Below, piece after piece: positions 34,857-44,434 of a stretch of DNA of 64,000 nt. Each line of letters begins with the position of its first letter. The stretch's first letter is position 1. Source of the stretch: Jeotgalibacillus proteolyticus (GTDB lineage Bacteria; Bacillota; Bacilli; Bacillales; Jeotgalibacillaceae); contig NZ_PREZ01000004.1 in the NCBI RefSeq assembly GCF_002926065.1, positions 434,001 to 498,000 on the forward strand, written 5' to 3'. Under the pieces are notes generated by a model that did not search any database, had not been told where the DNA came from, and saw only the letters and a program-made list of their open reading frames with translations. A program made the translations under genes and the position numbers.

Positions 34857-36194
34857 ATGGAAAAAGAAAAAGCTAAAAAAATTATTCAGGATTACGAACG
34901 TGAGCCTGTGCCGCTTGAAAAAAGAAAAGGCTGGCTAAAGCTCTCGATTGTTTGGATGGGTTCAATTATTGCTCTTTCCGCAACAGCACTTGGAGGTGCA
35001 CTCGGCGGGGGACTTAGTATGCCGCACACGATCATTGCAACGTTAATTGGCTGTTTCCTTCTTGCAGTAGTCAGTGCTGTATGTTCTGTTGTCGGAGCCA
35101 AAACAGGTCTGTCCACCTCATTTGTTTCGATATTTGCTCTTGGACGCTACGGTTCCTATGCAGTTTCAGCTATTATCGCAATTTCACTATTTGGCTGGTT
35201 CGGTGTGCAAGTAGATTTATTTGGCTCCAGCTTACAAAATGTTTTACTAGATGTATTTAATATCGAAGCAAACCGTCAGCTATTGATTATTATTGGTGGA
35301 ATTTTGATGACTACTACTGCTTTCATCGGCTTTAAAGCAATCGAAAAATTGAGTTTAATAGCTGTACCGCTTCTCGCACTTCTTTTGATCGGCTCATTAA
35401 TTCGTGTAATGAATGGTCAATCGATAGCTGAGGTTGCAACCGTTCCACTCACATCAAAACCTTTATCAATTGGTGTTTCCATTTCCTTAATCATCGGCTC
35501 TCTCGCTGTAGGAGCGATTATCGGGCCGGATATTGCACGTTATGCAAGGAGTCCAAAAGATGCCGTCATCTCGTCTTTTGTTGGATTCTTTGCTGGTTTT
35601 ACTGTAGTGCTATTAATTGCCGCAATGCTAGCGAAAGCAACATCCCAGGTGGATGTAGTATCAATTATGCTCGGTGTTGGCTGGGGAACTGGTGCGATGC
35701 TTATTTTGATTCTTGCTCAATGGACGACCAATGATAATAATCTCTATTCTTCTGCCTTAGGGTTTTCGGTTATTTTCCGCAAGGTACCAAAATACATTCT
35801 CACCATCGCGGCTGGCCTGATAGGAACATTAATGGCAGTTGGTGGGATATACAGTCACTTCATTCCATTTCTGTCTTTCTTAAGTGTCTTAATTCCACCC
35901 ATCGGCGGAATCTATGTAGCTGATTATCTAATTAACAAAACTCGTTATACATTTGAACAGGTAGATTTACAGGAAAATGTAAATGTGTTCGGGGTATCCA
36001 TTTGGGCAATAGCCACGCTAATTGCCTTTGCTACAACACCTGCACCTACAGGATTTGGGCTTTTCTCACTTACTGGGGCTTCAGGGTTTGATGCCTTCCT
36101 GATTGCTTTTGGACTTCAATTAATCGTAAGTAAAACGTTTCAAGCATCAAATCAAACAGAGTTTGCAACTACTAGAAGGAGGAATATCCAATGA
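34857..36194 (+). CDS. NCS1-family permease (CodB-like)
   Basis: A 445-residue nucleobase/hydantoin-type cation symporter with about twelve membrane segments. The N-terminal cytoplasmic stretch ends in a G-x-A-L-G-G-G-L-S motif, and I-G-P-D-I-A-R-Y-A-R-S is the typical NCS1 loop of cytosine permeases. Its ATG follows AGGGGG; the stop overlaps the DUF917 start by four bases. Expected to import a purine/pyrimidine-like ring or hydantoin for the two enzymes downstream. Confidence 0.9.
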   Translation: MEKEKAKKIIQDYEREPVPLEKRKGWLKLSIVWMGSIIALSATALGGALGGGLSMPHTIIATLIGCFLLAVVSAVCSVVGAKTGLSTSFVSIFALGRYGSYAVSAIIAISLFGWFGVQVDLFGSSLQNVLLDVFNIEANRQLLIIIGGILMTTTAFIGFKAIEKLSLIAVPLLALLLIGSLIRVMNGQSIAEVATVPLTSKPLSIGVSISLIIGSLAVGAIIGPDIARYARSPKDAVISSFVGFFAGFTVVLLIAAMLAKATSQVDVVSIMLGVGWGTGAMLILILAQWTTNDNNLYSSALGFSVIFRKVPKYILTIAAGLIGTLMAVGGIYSHFIPFLSFLSVLIPPIGGIYVADYLINKTRYTFEQVDLQENVNVFGVSIWAIATLIAFATTPAPTGFGLFSLTGASGFDAFLIAFGLQLIVSKTFQASNQTEFATTRRRNIQ

Positions 36195-37282
36195 GATTAA
36201 TTGGTAAAAAAGAAATTGAACACATGGCCATTGGTGCTGCATTACTTGGTACTGGCGGTGGCGGTGATCCATATATAGGGAAACTGATGGCCTTGCAGGC
36301 TGTTGAAGAATATGGTCCTATCAAACTTCTTTCTCCGGAAGAAGTTCCTGATGAAGCCTTAGTTGTCCCTTCCGCCATGATGGGTGCACCGACCGTTATG
36401 GTTGAAAAAATACCGAATGGTGAAGAAGCCATTGCTGCATTTAAAGCATTGGAAGAATTTTTAGGTCAAGAAATTTATGCAACGATGCCAATTGAAGCAG
36501 GAGGAGTTAATTCCATGCTTCCTTTAGCTCTCGCTGCACGCCTCGGTCTTCCTGTTGTGGATGCAGATGGTATGGGACGAGCATTTCCCGAACTCCAAAT
36601 GGTTACATTCTATCTGGAAGGTGTATCTGCGACTCCTATGGTTCTATCGGACGAAAAAGGAAACAGCTTACTTCTTAATACGATTGATAGTGTCTGGGCT
36701 GAAAGAATTGCACGAAAAGCGACAATTGAGATGGGCGGCTCTGTTATGAATGCAATTTATCCGATGACTGGACGGGCAATGAAGAATTCATCCATCCACC
36801 ATATCCTGACGTTAGAAGAACAGATCGGCGCCAGAATTGAGGCAGCGCTGAAAAACAATAAACAGCCAATTAATGAAATTCTTGAGCTCACAAATGGCCG
36901 TGTATTATTCCAAGGAAAAGTAATGGATATCGACCGCAAAACGCAAGACGGTTTTGCAAAAGGAACGGCAATCATAGAAGGTCTTGGAACGGACTTAGAT
37001 AAATCCTGCCGCCTTCATTTTCAAAATGAACACTTGCTTGCAGAAGTTGACGGTAAGGCGATCTGTATAACTCCTGATTTAATAGCCGTACTGGATGCAG
37101 AAACCGGAATGCCTATTACAACTGAAGGACTGCGATACGGCGCACGGTGCATCGTTATTGGTATGCCTTGTGATCCTAAATGGCGTACAGAAAAAGGCAT
37201 TGAAGTTGCCGGACCTGGCTATTTCGGCTATGAAACGAAGTATCGTCCAATTGAAGAATTACTGAGAAAGGAGGAAGTTTAA
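36191..37282 (+). CDS. DUF917-family protein
   Basis: A 363-residue protein. Starts with a Gly-rich G-T-G-G-G-G-D-P motif and contains V-V-D-A-D-G-M-G-R-A-F-P-E, both hallmarks of DUF917. Members occur next to, or fused with, hydantoinase-A-type proteins. Function unproven, probably an accessory of the ring-opening enzyme. Overlaps the permease gene (ATGA) and lies one base before the next gene. Confidence 0.88.
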   Translation: MRLIGKKEIEHMAIGAALLGTGGGGDPYIGKLMALQAVEEYGPIKLLSPEEVPDEALVVPSAMMGAPTVMVEKIPNGEEAIAAFKALEEFLGQEIYATMPIEAGGVNSMLPLALAARLGLPVVDADGMGRAFPELQMVTFYLEGVSATPMVLSDEKGNSLLLNTIDSVWAERIARKATIEMGGSVMNAIYPMTGRAMKNSSIHHILTLEEQIGARIEAALKNNKQPINEILELTNGRVLFQGKVMDIDRKTQDGFAKGTAIIEGLGTDLDKSCRLHFQNEHLLAEVDGKAICITPDLIAVLDAETGMPITTEGLRYGARCIVIGMPCDPKWRTEKGIEVAGPGYFGYETKYRPIEELLRKEEV

Positions 37283-37283
37283 A

Positions 37284-38864
37284 ATGAGTACATACAGAAT
37301 TGGAATTGATGTTGGCGGCACTCATACAGACGCTGTCGTACTTGATGAAGCATATAACGTTATAGCAGAAGTAAAAGCCACGACGACTGAAGATGTAAGT
37401 TCAGGTATTTATGATGCATTGAAAAAGGTAGTCGCCAAATCCGGGCTGCCTGCTGAAGAATTCCGGTATGCCATGCTTGGAACAACTCACTGTACAAATG
37501 CTATTGTTGAACGAAAACGGCTTAATAAAGTTGCCGCCATCCGCATCGGCGCACCTGCAACCACCGCCATAAAACCCCTTGTCGGTGTACCGGATGATTT
37601 AAGAGCAATCCTTGGCAAGCATTTGTATATCGTCGGTGGTGGAAATGAGTTTGATGGTCGTGAAATTGCTCCTCTAGATGAAGAAGGCATCCGGCAAATT
37701 GCAGAGGAACTAAAAGGACAAGTTGACTCAGTAGCGATAACGTCTGTCTTCTCCCCAGTTTCGACTGATCATGAACTTCGTACAGCCAAAATCATCAAAG
37801 AAGTAATGGGTGAAGAGACTGTCTTATCTCTCTCCAGCGAAATCGGAAGTGTCGGTCTTCTGGAACGTGAAAATGCAACAATCTTAAATGCAGCAATTGT
37901 AGATGTAGCAAGGTCTACTGCCGATGGATTTGTAAAAGCATTAGAAAAAGAAGGCATCCATGCTGATGTTTTCTTCGGGCAAAATGATGGAACCTTAATG
38001 TCTGTAGAATACACGGTAAAATATCCAATTCTCACCATTGCCTGCGGACCGACTAACAGTCTTCGGGGCGCGGCTTACCTGACAGATAAGCCGGATGCCT
38101 TGGTTGTTGACGTTGGTGGAACAACGACTGATGTAGGTGTTCTTGTAGGTTCATTTCCTCGTCAATCATCTCTAGCTGTTGAAATTGGAGGCGTTCGAAC
38201 AAATTTCCGCATGCCTGACATTGCATCGATTGGACTTGGAGGCGGAACTGTTATAACGATTAAAGAAGACGGCTCCTACCAAATCGGTCCGGAGAGCGTT
38301 GGTTATCGCCTTATTGAAAAAGGCCTCGTCTTTGGCGGTGATACTTTGACAACTACAGATATTGCAGTAGCTGCCGGAAAAGCGAAGTTAGGAAATCCCG
38401 AGTTGGTCAATCACCTGCATCCAAATACTGTAGATAAAATCTACGCAAAAATGGTCGAAATGGCAGAAGATACAATCGATAAGATGAAAACCAGCTCCAC
38501 ACCAGTTCCAGTTATTTTAGTAGGTGGTGGAAGTATCCTTTTTCCTGATCAGCTAAAAGGAGCTTCTGAAGTTATCAAACCAGAAAACTCCGGCGTTGCA
38601 AATGCAATTGGATCTGCAATATCTCAAGTAAGCGGGCAGATTGAAAAAATATTTAATGCAGATGAGCTTGGACGAGAAAAAACATTGGAACTTGCCAGAA
38701 ATATGGCATTCCAGCAAGCAATTGAAGCTGGTGCCGATCCTGACCAGTTAACACTCATCGACCTTGAGGAAGTGCCCCTTTCCTACCTTCCCGGAAATGC
38801 AACAAAAATCCGAGCCAAAGCAGCAGGAGGCCTCCTAAGCGAACGGGAAAACATTCAGTCTTAA
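37284..38864 (+). CDS. Hydantoinase/oxoprolinase family, A-type subunit
   Basis: A 526-residue ASKHA-fold ATPase (HyuA class): phosphate-binding G-I-D-V-G-G-T-H-T-D at the N-terminus, V-V-D-V-G-G-T-T-T-D near residue 277, and a late L-V-G-G-G-S motif. HyuA proteins use ATP to open a lactam or hydantoin ring, usually with a HyuB partner. No HyuB is encoded here; DUF917 may take its place. Shorter than full HyuA (about 680 residues), as in other DUF917-linked members. Confidence 0.88.
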   Translation: MSTYRIGIDVGGTHTDAVVLDEAYNVIAEVKATTTEDVSSGIYDALKKVVAKSGLPAEEFRYAMLGTTHCTNAIVERKRLNKVAAIRIGAPATTAIKPLVGVPDDLRAILGKHLYIVGGGNEFDGREIAPLDEEGIRQIAEELKGQVDSVAITSVFSPVSTDHELRTAKIIKEVMGEETVLSLSSEIGSVGLLERENATILNAAIVDVARSTADGFVKALEKEGIHADVFFGQNDGTLMSVEYTVKYPILTIACGPTNSLRGAAYLTDKPDALVVDVGGTTTDVGVLVGSFPRQSSLAVEIGGVRTNFRMPDIASIGLGGGTVITIKEDGSYQIGPESVGYRLIEKGLVFGGDTLTTTDIAVAAGKAKLGNPELVNHLHPNTVDKIYAKMVEMAEDTIDKMKTSSTPVPVILVGGGSILFPDQLKGASEVIKPENSGVANAIGSAISQVSGQIEKIFNADELGREKTLELARNMAFQQAIEAGADPDQLTLIDLEEVPLSYLPGNATKIRAKAAGGLLSERENIQS

Positions 38865-38890
38865 TATGCTATTGTGCATCATAAAAAACT

Positions 38891-38935
38891 AACCTCAACT
38901 GAAGTCACTAATAAAGTGACTTCAGTTGAGGTTTT
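38891..38935 (+). terminator. Terminator of hydantoinase operon
   Basis: An 18-bp perfect stem (AACCTCAACTGAAGTCAC with its complement, 7-nt loop) followed by TTTTT. Confidence 0.92.
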
Positions 38936-38949
38936 TGATTCTCGTTGTG

Positions 38950-39003
38950 CGTGGTGCCTGTGTGGTGCCTGAGTGGTGCCTGTCACCACCCGATTTATGT
39001 CGA
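38950..39003. repeat. REP-like cluster 8
   Basis: Two truncated cores (GTGGTGCCTG) and one full unit GAGTGGTGCCTGTCACCACC, ending ATGTCGAC. Confidence 0.83.
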
Positions 39004-39106
39004 CTGTCCCGCTTCTTATTTCAAATGCATTTTTATTGCTGATAAAAATAAGATAGTATATGGGCGGGCAACTGGTCGCTAAGGGGCTTTTAAAGGGGGC
39101 ATTGCT

Positions 39107-39730
39107 ATGGTGTATTTTTACCGCCAGACGAAGGTGGCTTATCTTACGTTTGATGATGGGCCTTCAGATAATACATTGAAAATCTTAGATATACTTGATA
39201 CTTATAATGTTAAAGCAACGTTTTTTGTGATAGGTAATGTGAGCGAAAAAAACCAAGCACTTTATTGGGAGATCGTACGCAGAGGCCATAGCATCGGTCT
39301 TCATACGTATACACATGATTACTCCTATATCTATTCCTCTCTTGAAAATTTTAAAGAGGACCTGACAATGCTTGAAAATACGCTGATGTACTACATCGGT
39401 TTTGTTCCTTCAATTTACCGGTTCCCTGGCGGTTCAACGAATCAAATCAGCCAGAAATATGGACCACCAGATATTATGGAAGTGCTAAAAAAGGAAGTCC
39501 TTCGGAGAGGCTACATCTTTTACGACTGGAATGTTGACAGCGGCGACACAGCAGCTGCTCTGGTGGAACCTGATATCATCACAAACAACGTACTTACCGG
39601 TGCTGCAAACAAATCAAACATCAACATCCTCTTGCACGATGCCCCGGCCAAAACCACCACAGTAGAAGCCCTTCCCGGCATAATCACCGGCCTTACAGCT
39701 CAGGGCTTTACGTTCCGCCGGCTTCCTTAA
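39107..39730 (+). CDS. Polysaccharide deacetylase (CE4)
   Basis: A 207-residue NodB-fold deacetylase. Motif 1 T-F-D-D-G-P, motif 2 H-T-Y-T-H-D (zinc H-x3-H), motif 3 R-F-P-G-G-S, motif 4 D-W-N-V-D-S-G-D and a final L-H-D are all present. Acts on N-acetylated glycans such as peptidoglycan or chitin oligomers. There is no signal peptide, so it is cytoplasmic or exported by another route. The last 120 bases are C-rich next to repeat cluster 9. Confidence 0.9.
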   Translation: MVYFYRQTKVAYLTFDDGPSDNTLKILDILDTYNVKATFFVIGNVSEKNQALYWEIVRRGHSIGLHTYTHDYSYIYSSLENFKEDLTMLENTLMYYIGFVPSIYRFPGGSTNQISQKYGPPDIMEVLKKEVLRRGYIFYDWNVDSGDTAAALVEPDIITNNVLTGAANKSNINILLHDAPAKTTTVEALPGIITGLTAQGFTFRRLP

Positions 39731-39736
39731 TGTGAG

Positions 39737-39812
39737 ACGAGTGGTGACAGGCACTCCTCGAATTTTGTCGAGGCATTTCGGCAAGTGACAGGCACCACGA
39801 AATTCCGAAATT
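39737..39812. repeat. REP-like cluster 9
   Basis: Two units: GAGTGGTGACAGGCACTCCTC and AAGTGACAGGCACCACG, seven bases after the deacetylase stop. Confidence 0.83.
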
Positions 39813-39816
39813 CAAA

Positions 39817-39874
39817 TAAAAAAAGCTGCACAGAACCCAATGGTTTGAAATGGGTTTCTTGTACAGCTTTTTTG
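39817..39874. terminator. Bidirectional terminator
   Basis: Outer stem AAAAAAGCTG / CAGCTTTTTT with an inner AGAACCCA / TGGGTTTCT stem, between convergent genes. Confidence 0.85.
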
Positions 39875-39891
39875 TTATGCTAATAGGTTCT

Positions 39892-40527
39892 TTATTTTTG
39901 AGTTTGACCTTCTGGCAGTAAGGTCAGTTTCATATCGGGTCTTGAGCGGTTTGTGAGCCTGGTGAAAACATGGTTAAAGTAAAACGCAGTGAGACTGATA
40001 TTTATAAATAGCATGAACGGAAATAGATAGATAATAAAAATTGAGAATATCAAAATGAGCAGCAACCACAGCGTATGAAGAAGATTAGCAATGGAAAATA
40101 AGAAGGAATTCTTTGCTGAAGCCACCATTGAAACGGCACACTGCCCTTTCATCATTGGTAAGTAAATAGATGTAAATAAGAATGCCAAAGAAAGAAATAC
40201 TGTCAATAGCAAAACGAACCCGCTTCCCGGGAAGTTCATCTGCATAAGTACTAGGATGTCCAGATATAATACTGTTCCTACCCCCATCCAGATAATCCCT
40301 AAAAAGAAATTTTTAAAAAAATCATGTTTAATTTTTTTGTAAAAAGGGATAAAAACTCCCGTTGAGATCCCTTTTTCTTTCCACTCCGTTAACACTGCAA
40401 ACATCGCTTTTGTGGCAGGCAAAATAGTAATGAGAGGTAAACAGCTAATAAGCCATACAAAATTAAGCAGAAAAAATGCAGTTAAAACCTCCATGGTACG
40501 AAAAACAGGATTTTGTGAGCCAACCAT
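39892..40527 (-). CDS. YesL/DUF624-family membrane protein
   Basis: A 211-residue protein with about five membrane segments and the N-terminal pattern L-N-x-x-W-x-x-x-x-L-P-x-I-T-x-x-P-A-T-K-A-M of DUF624 (B. subtilis YesL). These genes accompany sugar ABC importers. Here it is the last gene of the large LacI-linked catabolic run. Confidence 0.85.
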   Translation of the reverse strand: MVGSQNPVFRTMEVLTAFFLLNFVWLISCLPLITILPATKAMFAVLTEWKEKGISTGVFIPFYKKIKHDFFKNFFLGIIWMGVGTVLYLDILVLMQMNFPGSGFVLLLTVFLSLAFLFTSIYLPMMKGQCAVSMVASAKNSFLFSIANLLHTLWLLLILIFSIFIIYLFPFMLFINISLTAFYFNHVFTRLTNRSRPDMKLTLLPEGQTQK

Positions 40528-40619
40528 CCAAACACCTTCCTTCTCTCAACGGGAATCTATATTCAGTCTTGAGGCAATTGATACTCAGGTTTGGAATACT
40601 TTCCTGCCTCGAGAATAAC

Positions 40620-42116
40620 TTAATACTGAAAATAGACTGACTTCACATTTGTATAAAATTCGATATTTGTATGCCCGATTGAAAAAGCACCTGCCCCTGA
40701 TTGCTTTATTCCACCAAAAGGTAAATGAGCTGCACTGGCGGTTCCATGGTTTACGTGAACCATTCCGGCTTCGGCTTGCTCTGCAAATTGAAAAGCTTCT
40801 TGAAGTTGGTCGGTAAATATGGCGGCAGCAAGTCCGTATTGGACTCCATTTGCGACTTCAAGTGCCTCTTTTGCATCCTCAACCTCCAGCACGATTAAAA
40901 CCGGACCGAATATCTCTTCCTTTGCAACCTTCATTTCCGGACTGACCTGATCAAAGATGGCCGGTACCATGTAGGCTCCTGAGGCAAATTCGCCTTCTTT
41001 TAATATCTCTCCACCATACAAAAGCCTTGCCCCTTCTTCTTTTGCTGATTTGACATAGCCTTGCACCGACTCAAGATGACTTTTATTAATAAGCGGCCCT
41101 ACATTTGCATCTTCCTGCCAGGCAGGTCCCACCACTAATTTTTTCGTTTCCTCAACTAAAGCTTTTGTCAACTCCTCTTTTTTATCTTTTGTCACGACGA
41201 CTCTGCTAATAGAGGTGCATCGTTGTCCGCTGCAGGCAAAAGCCGCCGATACGATTTGTGCTGCTACCTCTTGTGGATTTTTGTAATCTAATACAACTGC
41301 AGGGTTTTTACCGCCTAATTCGAGCTGGGTCTTTACAAGCCTCTGTCCGGCAGACCCATTTATTTTTTTTCCTAATTCTGATGACCCTGTAAAGCTGATG
41401 CCTTTGACGAGAGGGTGCTCAATAAGCGGATTTCCTGCTTCTGACCCACTCCCTATGATGAGATTCACAACCCCGGCCGGCACTCCTGCTTCGGATAGAA
41501 GCTCCATTAATAAAATCGACGTCCATGGTGTAACAGATGCAGGCTTGTAAACGACAGTGCAGCCAAAAGCAAGTGCTGGAATAATTTTTCTAACCGGCGT
41601 TACGACCGGGAAATTCCAAGGTGCAATGGCTGCTATTACACCGGTTGATTGACGGATCGTTGAATTCCATACGTTCCCTCGTTCACCAGGCAGCGTCTCT
41701 CCTTCAATCCTGAACGCTTCCCCTGCTCCATATCTGGCTTCCTTCACCGCACGCCCTACCTCGCCTAACGACTCATTTAACGGTTTTCCCTGCTCAGCTG
41801 ATAATCTAAATGCCATTTCTTCCTTATTTTTTTCAAGTAAGTTGGCAAACTCGTTTAAAATAGCACCGCGTTCCGGACCTGGTGTAGCAGTCCAGGCCTT
41901 AAACGCTGTATGCGCTGCTTTCACTGCCTGATCCACATCTTCTTTAGTAGATTTTGGGAATTCTCCGATTGTCTGTTCATAGTTCGCTGAATGGTATAAA
42001 GCGTAGGTTTCACCTGAAGATGAAGAAACCCATTTTCCATTAATAAAGTTCTGATAGCTCGATACTTCAGTTTTATCCATCCATTTTTGCATATCTGTTT
42101 TCACTATTGAAGACAT
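40620..42116 (-). CDS. NAD(P)-dependent aldehyde dehydrogenase
   Basis: A 498-residue ALDH. Catalytic Cys in C-S-G-Q-R-C-T-S, general-base Glu in L-E-L-G-G-K-N-P, cofactor motif G-F/S-F-T-G-S-S-E-L-G, and conserved P-W-N-F-P. Closest class by feel is 2,5-dioxovalerate / succinate-semialdehyde type; the exact aldehyde is unknown. Starts after AAAGGAGGGGG, 15 bases downstream of the iron-dependent alcohol dehydrogenase, so the two probably act in sequence. Confidence 0.9.
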   Translation of the reverse strand: MSSIVKTDMQKWMDKTEVSSYQNFINGKWVSSSSGETYALYHSANYEQTIGEFPKSTKEDVDQAVKAAHTAFKAWTATPGPERGAILNEFANLLEKNKEEMAFRLSAEQGKPLNESLGEVGRAVKEARYGAGEAFRIEGETLPGERGNVWNSTIRQSTGVIAAIAPWNFPVVTPVRKIIPALAFGCTVVYKPASVTPWTSILLMELLSEAGVPAGVVNLIIGSGSEAGNPLIEHPLVKGISFTGSSELGKKINGSAGQRLVKTQLELGGKNPAVVLDYKNPQEVAAQIVSAAFACSGQRCTSISRVVVTKDKKEELTKALVEETKKLVVGPAWQEDANVGPLINKSHLESVQGYVKSAKEEGARLLYGGEILKEGEFASGAYMVPAIFDQVSPEMKVAKEEIFGPVLIVLEVEDAKEALEVANGVQYGLAAAIFTDQLQEAFQFAEQAEAGMVHVNHGTASAAHLPFGGIKQSGAGAFSIGHTNIEFYTNVKSVYFQY

Positions 42117-42131
42117 TTTACTCCCCCTCCT

Positions 42132-43322
42132 TTAAGTCAGCACCTTGTTGGGAACCTCAGGCGTCATGACCATACGGCAAATATTTTTCAGATCCTCTTC
42201 CGTTGGCTTTACCGGGTTTACTGGTACATTTCCTGACTCCATTGCTTCTTTTACAATTTGATCTAAATGTCTTTCCTCTACCCCAAAATCAGATAATGTT
42301 TGTGTAATTCCAATGTCTTCCTTTAATAATCTAATAGCCTCGACCGCTTTTAAAGCAGCCTCCCTATCTGATAATTGATCTACCTTTTCACCAAAGATTT
42401 TAGCAATCTCAATAAATTTCTCCTGGTTGCCAATCAAGTTAAAAGCCATTACTTCAGGAAGCAATATCGCGTTTACTACTCCATGTGGAATATTAAAATT
42501 AGCGCCGAGGGGAATAGCAAGAGCATGAGCAAGACCGAGCCTTGTTGAGTTAAACGCCATCGCTGCCAGCGTGCTTGCCGTCATTAGATCGGACCGCGCA
42601 TCTGCATTTTCCCCCTGGATAACAGCTAAGCGCAGGCTTTTGGCTACCAGCTTCATAGATTGAATGGATAAACCCTCTGAAAATGGCTGAGTTACTTTAT
42701 TAACATATGATTCCAAGGCGTGGGTTAAAGCGTCCATACCAGTGGCAGCTGTAATGGAAGGCGGAAGCGAAATGGTGAGCTCTGGATCGCATAAAGCAAG
42801 ATCAGGACAAATGTACATACTGCCAATGCTAAGCTTTGCCTGGGCTTTTTTATCAGACAAAACAGCAAATCTTGTAATCTCACTGCCTGTTCCTGCAGTA
42901 GTTGGGACCGCAATAACCGGCACTCCCGGTGAAGGGACACGATCAAGTCCAATATAATCCCGTATATCTCCTCCGTTTGTTAGTAAAAGCCCAATCGATT
43001 TAGCTGTATCAAGCGCACTTCCGCCCCCGACTCCTACAATAATGTCACAGCCGGCTTCTACTGCTTTTGAAACCCCCTCTCCAACTGACTCAATCGTTGC
43101 TTCCATCCCTACTTCTGTAAAAGTCGTAAATGGTATTCCTGCATTTCGCAACGGTTTTTCCAGACGCTCAACAATTCCAGCCTTCAGTACGCCTGGATCT
43201 CCAACTACCAGTACATTGGAGCCGCCTAATTCACTTACAAATTCATGAAGTTTATTTGCATATCCATTTCCAAATTCAATAATGGTTGGGATATGATAAC
43301 GAAATTTCTTCGATGTCAGCAT
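42132..43322 (-). CDS. Iron-containing alcohol dehydrogenase
   Basis: A 396-residue group III ADH: G-V-G-G-G-S-A-L-D-T-A-K nucleotide site near residue 97, and metal ligands including the His pair region H-A-L-A-I-P-L-G and N-I-P-H-G. Its start shares one base with the upstream stop (TAATG). Interconverts an alcohol and aldehyde or ketone in the pathway. Confidence 0.9.
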   Translation of the reverse strand: MLTSKKFRYHIPTIIEFGNGYANKLHEFVSELGGSNVLVVGDPGVLKAGIVERLEKPLRNAGIPFTTFTEVGMEATIESVGEGVSKAVEAGCDIIVGVGGGSALDTAKSIGLLLTNGGDIRDYIGLDRVPSPGVPVIAVPTTAGTGSEITRFAVLSDKKAQAKLSIGSMYICPDLALCDPELTISLPPSITAATGMDALTHALESYVNKVTQPFSEGLSIQSMKLVAKSLRLAVIQGENADARSDLMTASTLAAMAFNSTRLGLAHALAIPLGANFNIPHGVVNAILLPEVMAFNLIGNQEKFIEIAKIFGEKVDQLSDREAALKAVEAIRLLKEDIGITQTLSDFGVEERHLDQIVKEAMESGNVPVNPVKPTEEDLKNICRMVMTPEVPNKVLT

Positions 43323-44434
43323 TATTTAATCGTCTCCTTTTCACTGCCATTAGCTGCATGACCTGTCCATTCAGTTGACAAAAAATTAAGACCATATTTT
43401 TCACCGAGCTGAATGAATTCTTCTACCAGTTTTTCAGGAAGTGCAATTCCGTTTTTCTTGCGTTCTTCTTCAATTCTTTTTTCGATTTCTCCGGGAATGA
43501 AAATTTCTTTTACATTCGGCGCTTTAGGCTCTGCTTTAATTTCCTGTATGTAAAGATCCATTCGGCTCTTAAACTGGTCAACAGGCATGAATTGATTAAT
43601 ATCTATTGCAATAAAAAAATGACCGACATTTTGGGGATCATTCCAGTTTTCATACATATTATTTACGTATTTCCCAAAGCCGGCCCCCGTTAATACACCT
43701 GATAAAATATCAATAAACATTGAAATACCGTACCCTTTTGCTCCTCCTAAAGGAAGAACGGATCCGTCTAGAGCTGCCTGAGCATCCGTTGTCTCCGTGC
43801 CGTTGCAGTCAATTGCCCATCCGAGCGGGATCTCTTCATTTTTTTGAGCAGCAACGATAATTTTCCCCCTTGCTACAACACTGGTAGCCATATCAAGAAC
43901 AAATGGCTGCTCTTTTCCAGCGGGGACGCCAACCGCGAGCGGGTTCGTTCCTAAAAATGGTCTTACCCCTCCGGTTGGAGGCATTGTTTGCGATGCATTG
44001 GAAACAACGATAAGCAGTGTATCCTGTTCAATCGCCTTCAGGGCATAATATGCGCCTGTCCCAAAATGATTAGACCCCTTTACTCCCACTAAAGCTGCAC
44101 CATATTTTTTTGATTTCCGAATTGCCATATTCATCGCTTTCGTCCCGACTACTGCCCCAAAATGATTTTGGCCATTAAGCAAAGTGACGGCCCCTTTTTC
44201 TTGTTCCATCGCAATTTCTGCCTCAGGGTTGATCAAGCCTTCTTCTACTCGTTTAATATAAATAGAGGTACGGACTACACCATGTGAATCGACTCCTCTA
44301 AGATTTGCTTGAACGAGTGACTCCGAGACTGTTGTTGCATCCTTATTCGAAAGTCCGTTTTTTTCAAATATCTCAATGCAGAATTGCTGCAGTTTTTCCC
44401 AGTCAAACTTTGTTGGCAACACCATGAAATTCAC
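43322..44434 (-). CDS. Malate/L-lactate (LDH2)-family dehydrogenase
   Basis: A 370-residue NAD(P)-dependent oxidoreductase of the LDH2/MDG2 family (malate, ureidoglycolate, 2,3-diketogulonate or L-sulfolactate dehydrogenases). Typical stretches: R-G-V-D-S-H-G-V with the catalytic His, G-S-N-H-F-G-T-G-A-Y-Y, and N-P-L-A-V-G-V-P. The open frame starts at GTG 44434, overlapping the RraA gene by 32 bases; ATG 44425 is an alternative. Likely acts on a 2-hydroxy or 2-oxo acid. Confidence 0.9.
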   Translation of the reverse strand: MNFMVLPTKFDWEKLQQFCIEIFEKNGLSNKDATTVSESLVQANLRGVDSHGVVRTSIYIKRVEEGLINPEAEIAMEQEKGAVTLLNGQNHFGAVVGTKAMNMAIRKSKKYGAALVGVKGSNHFGTGAYYALKAIEQDTLLIVVSNASQTMPPTGGVRPFLGTNPLAVGVPAGKEQPFVLDMATSVVARGKIIVAAQKNEEIPLGWAIDCNGTETTDAQAALDGSVLPLGGAKGYGISMFIDILSGVLTGAGFGKYVNNMYENWNDPQNVGHFFIAIDINQFMPVDQFKSRMDLYIQEIKAEPKAPNVKEIFIPGEIEKRIEEERKKNGIALPEKLVEEFIQLGEKYGLNFLSTEWTGHAANGSEKETIK

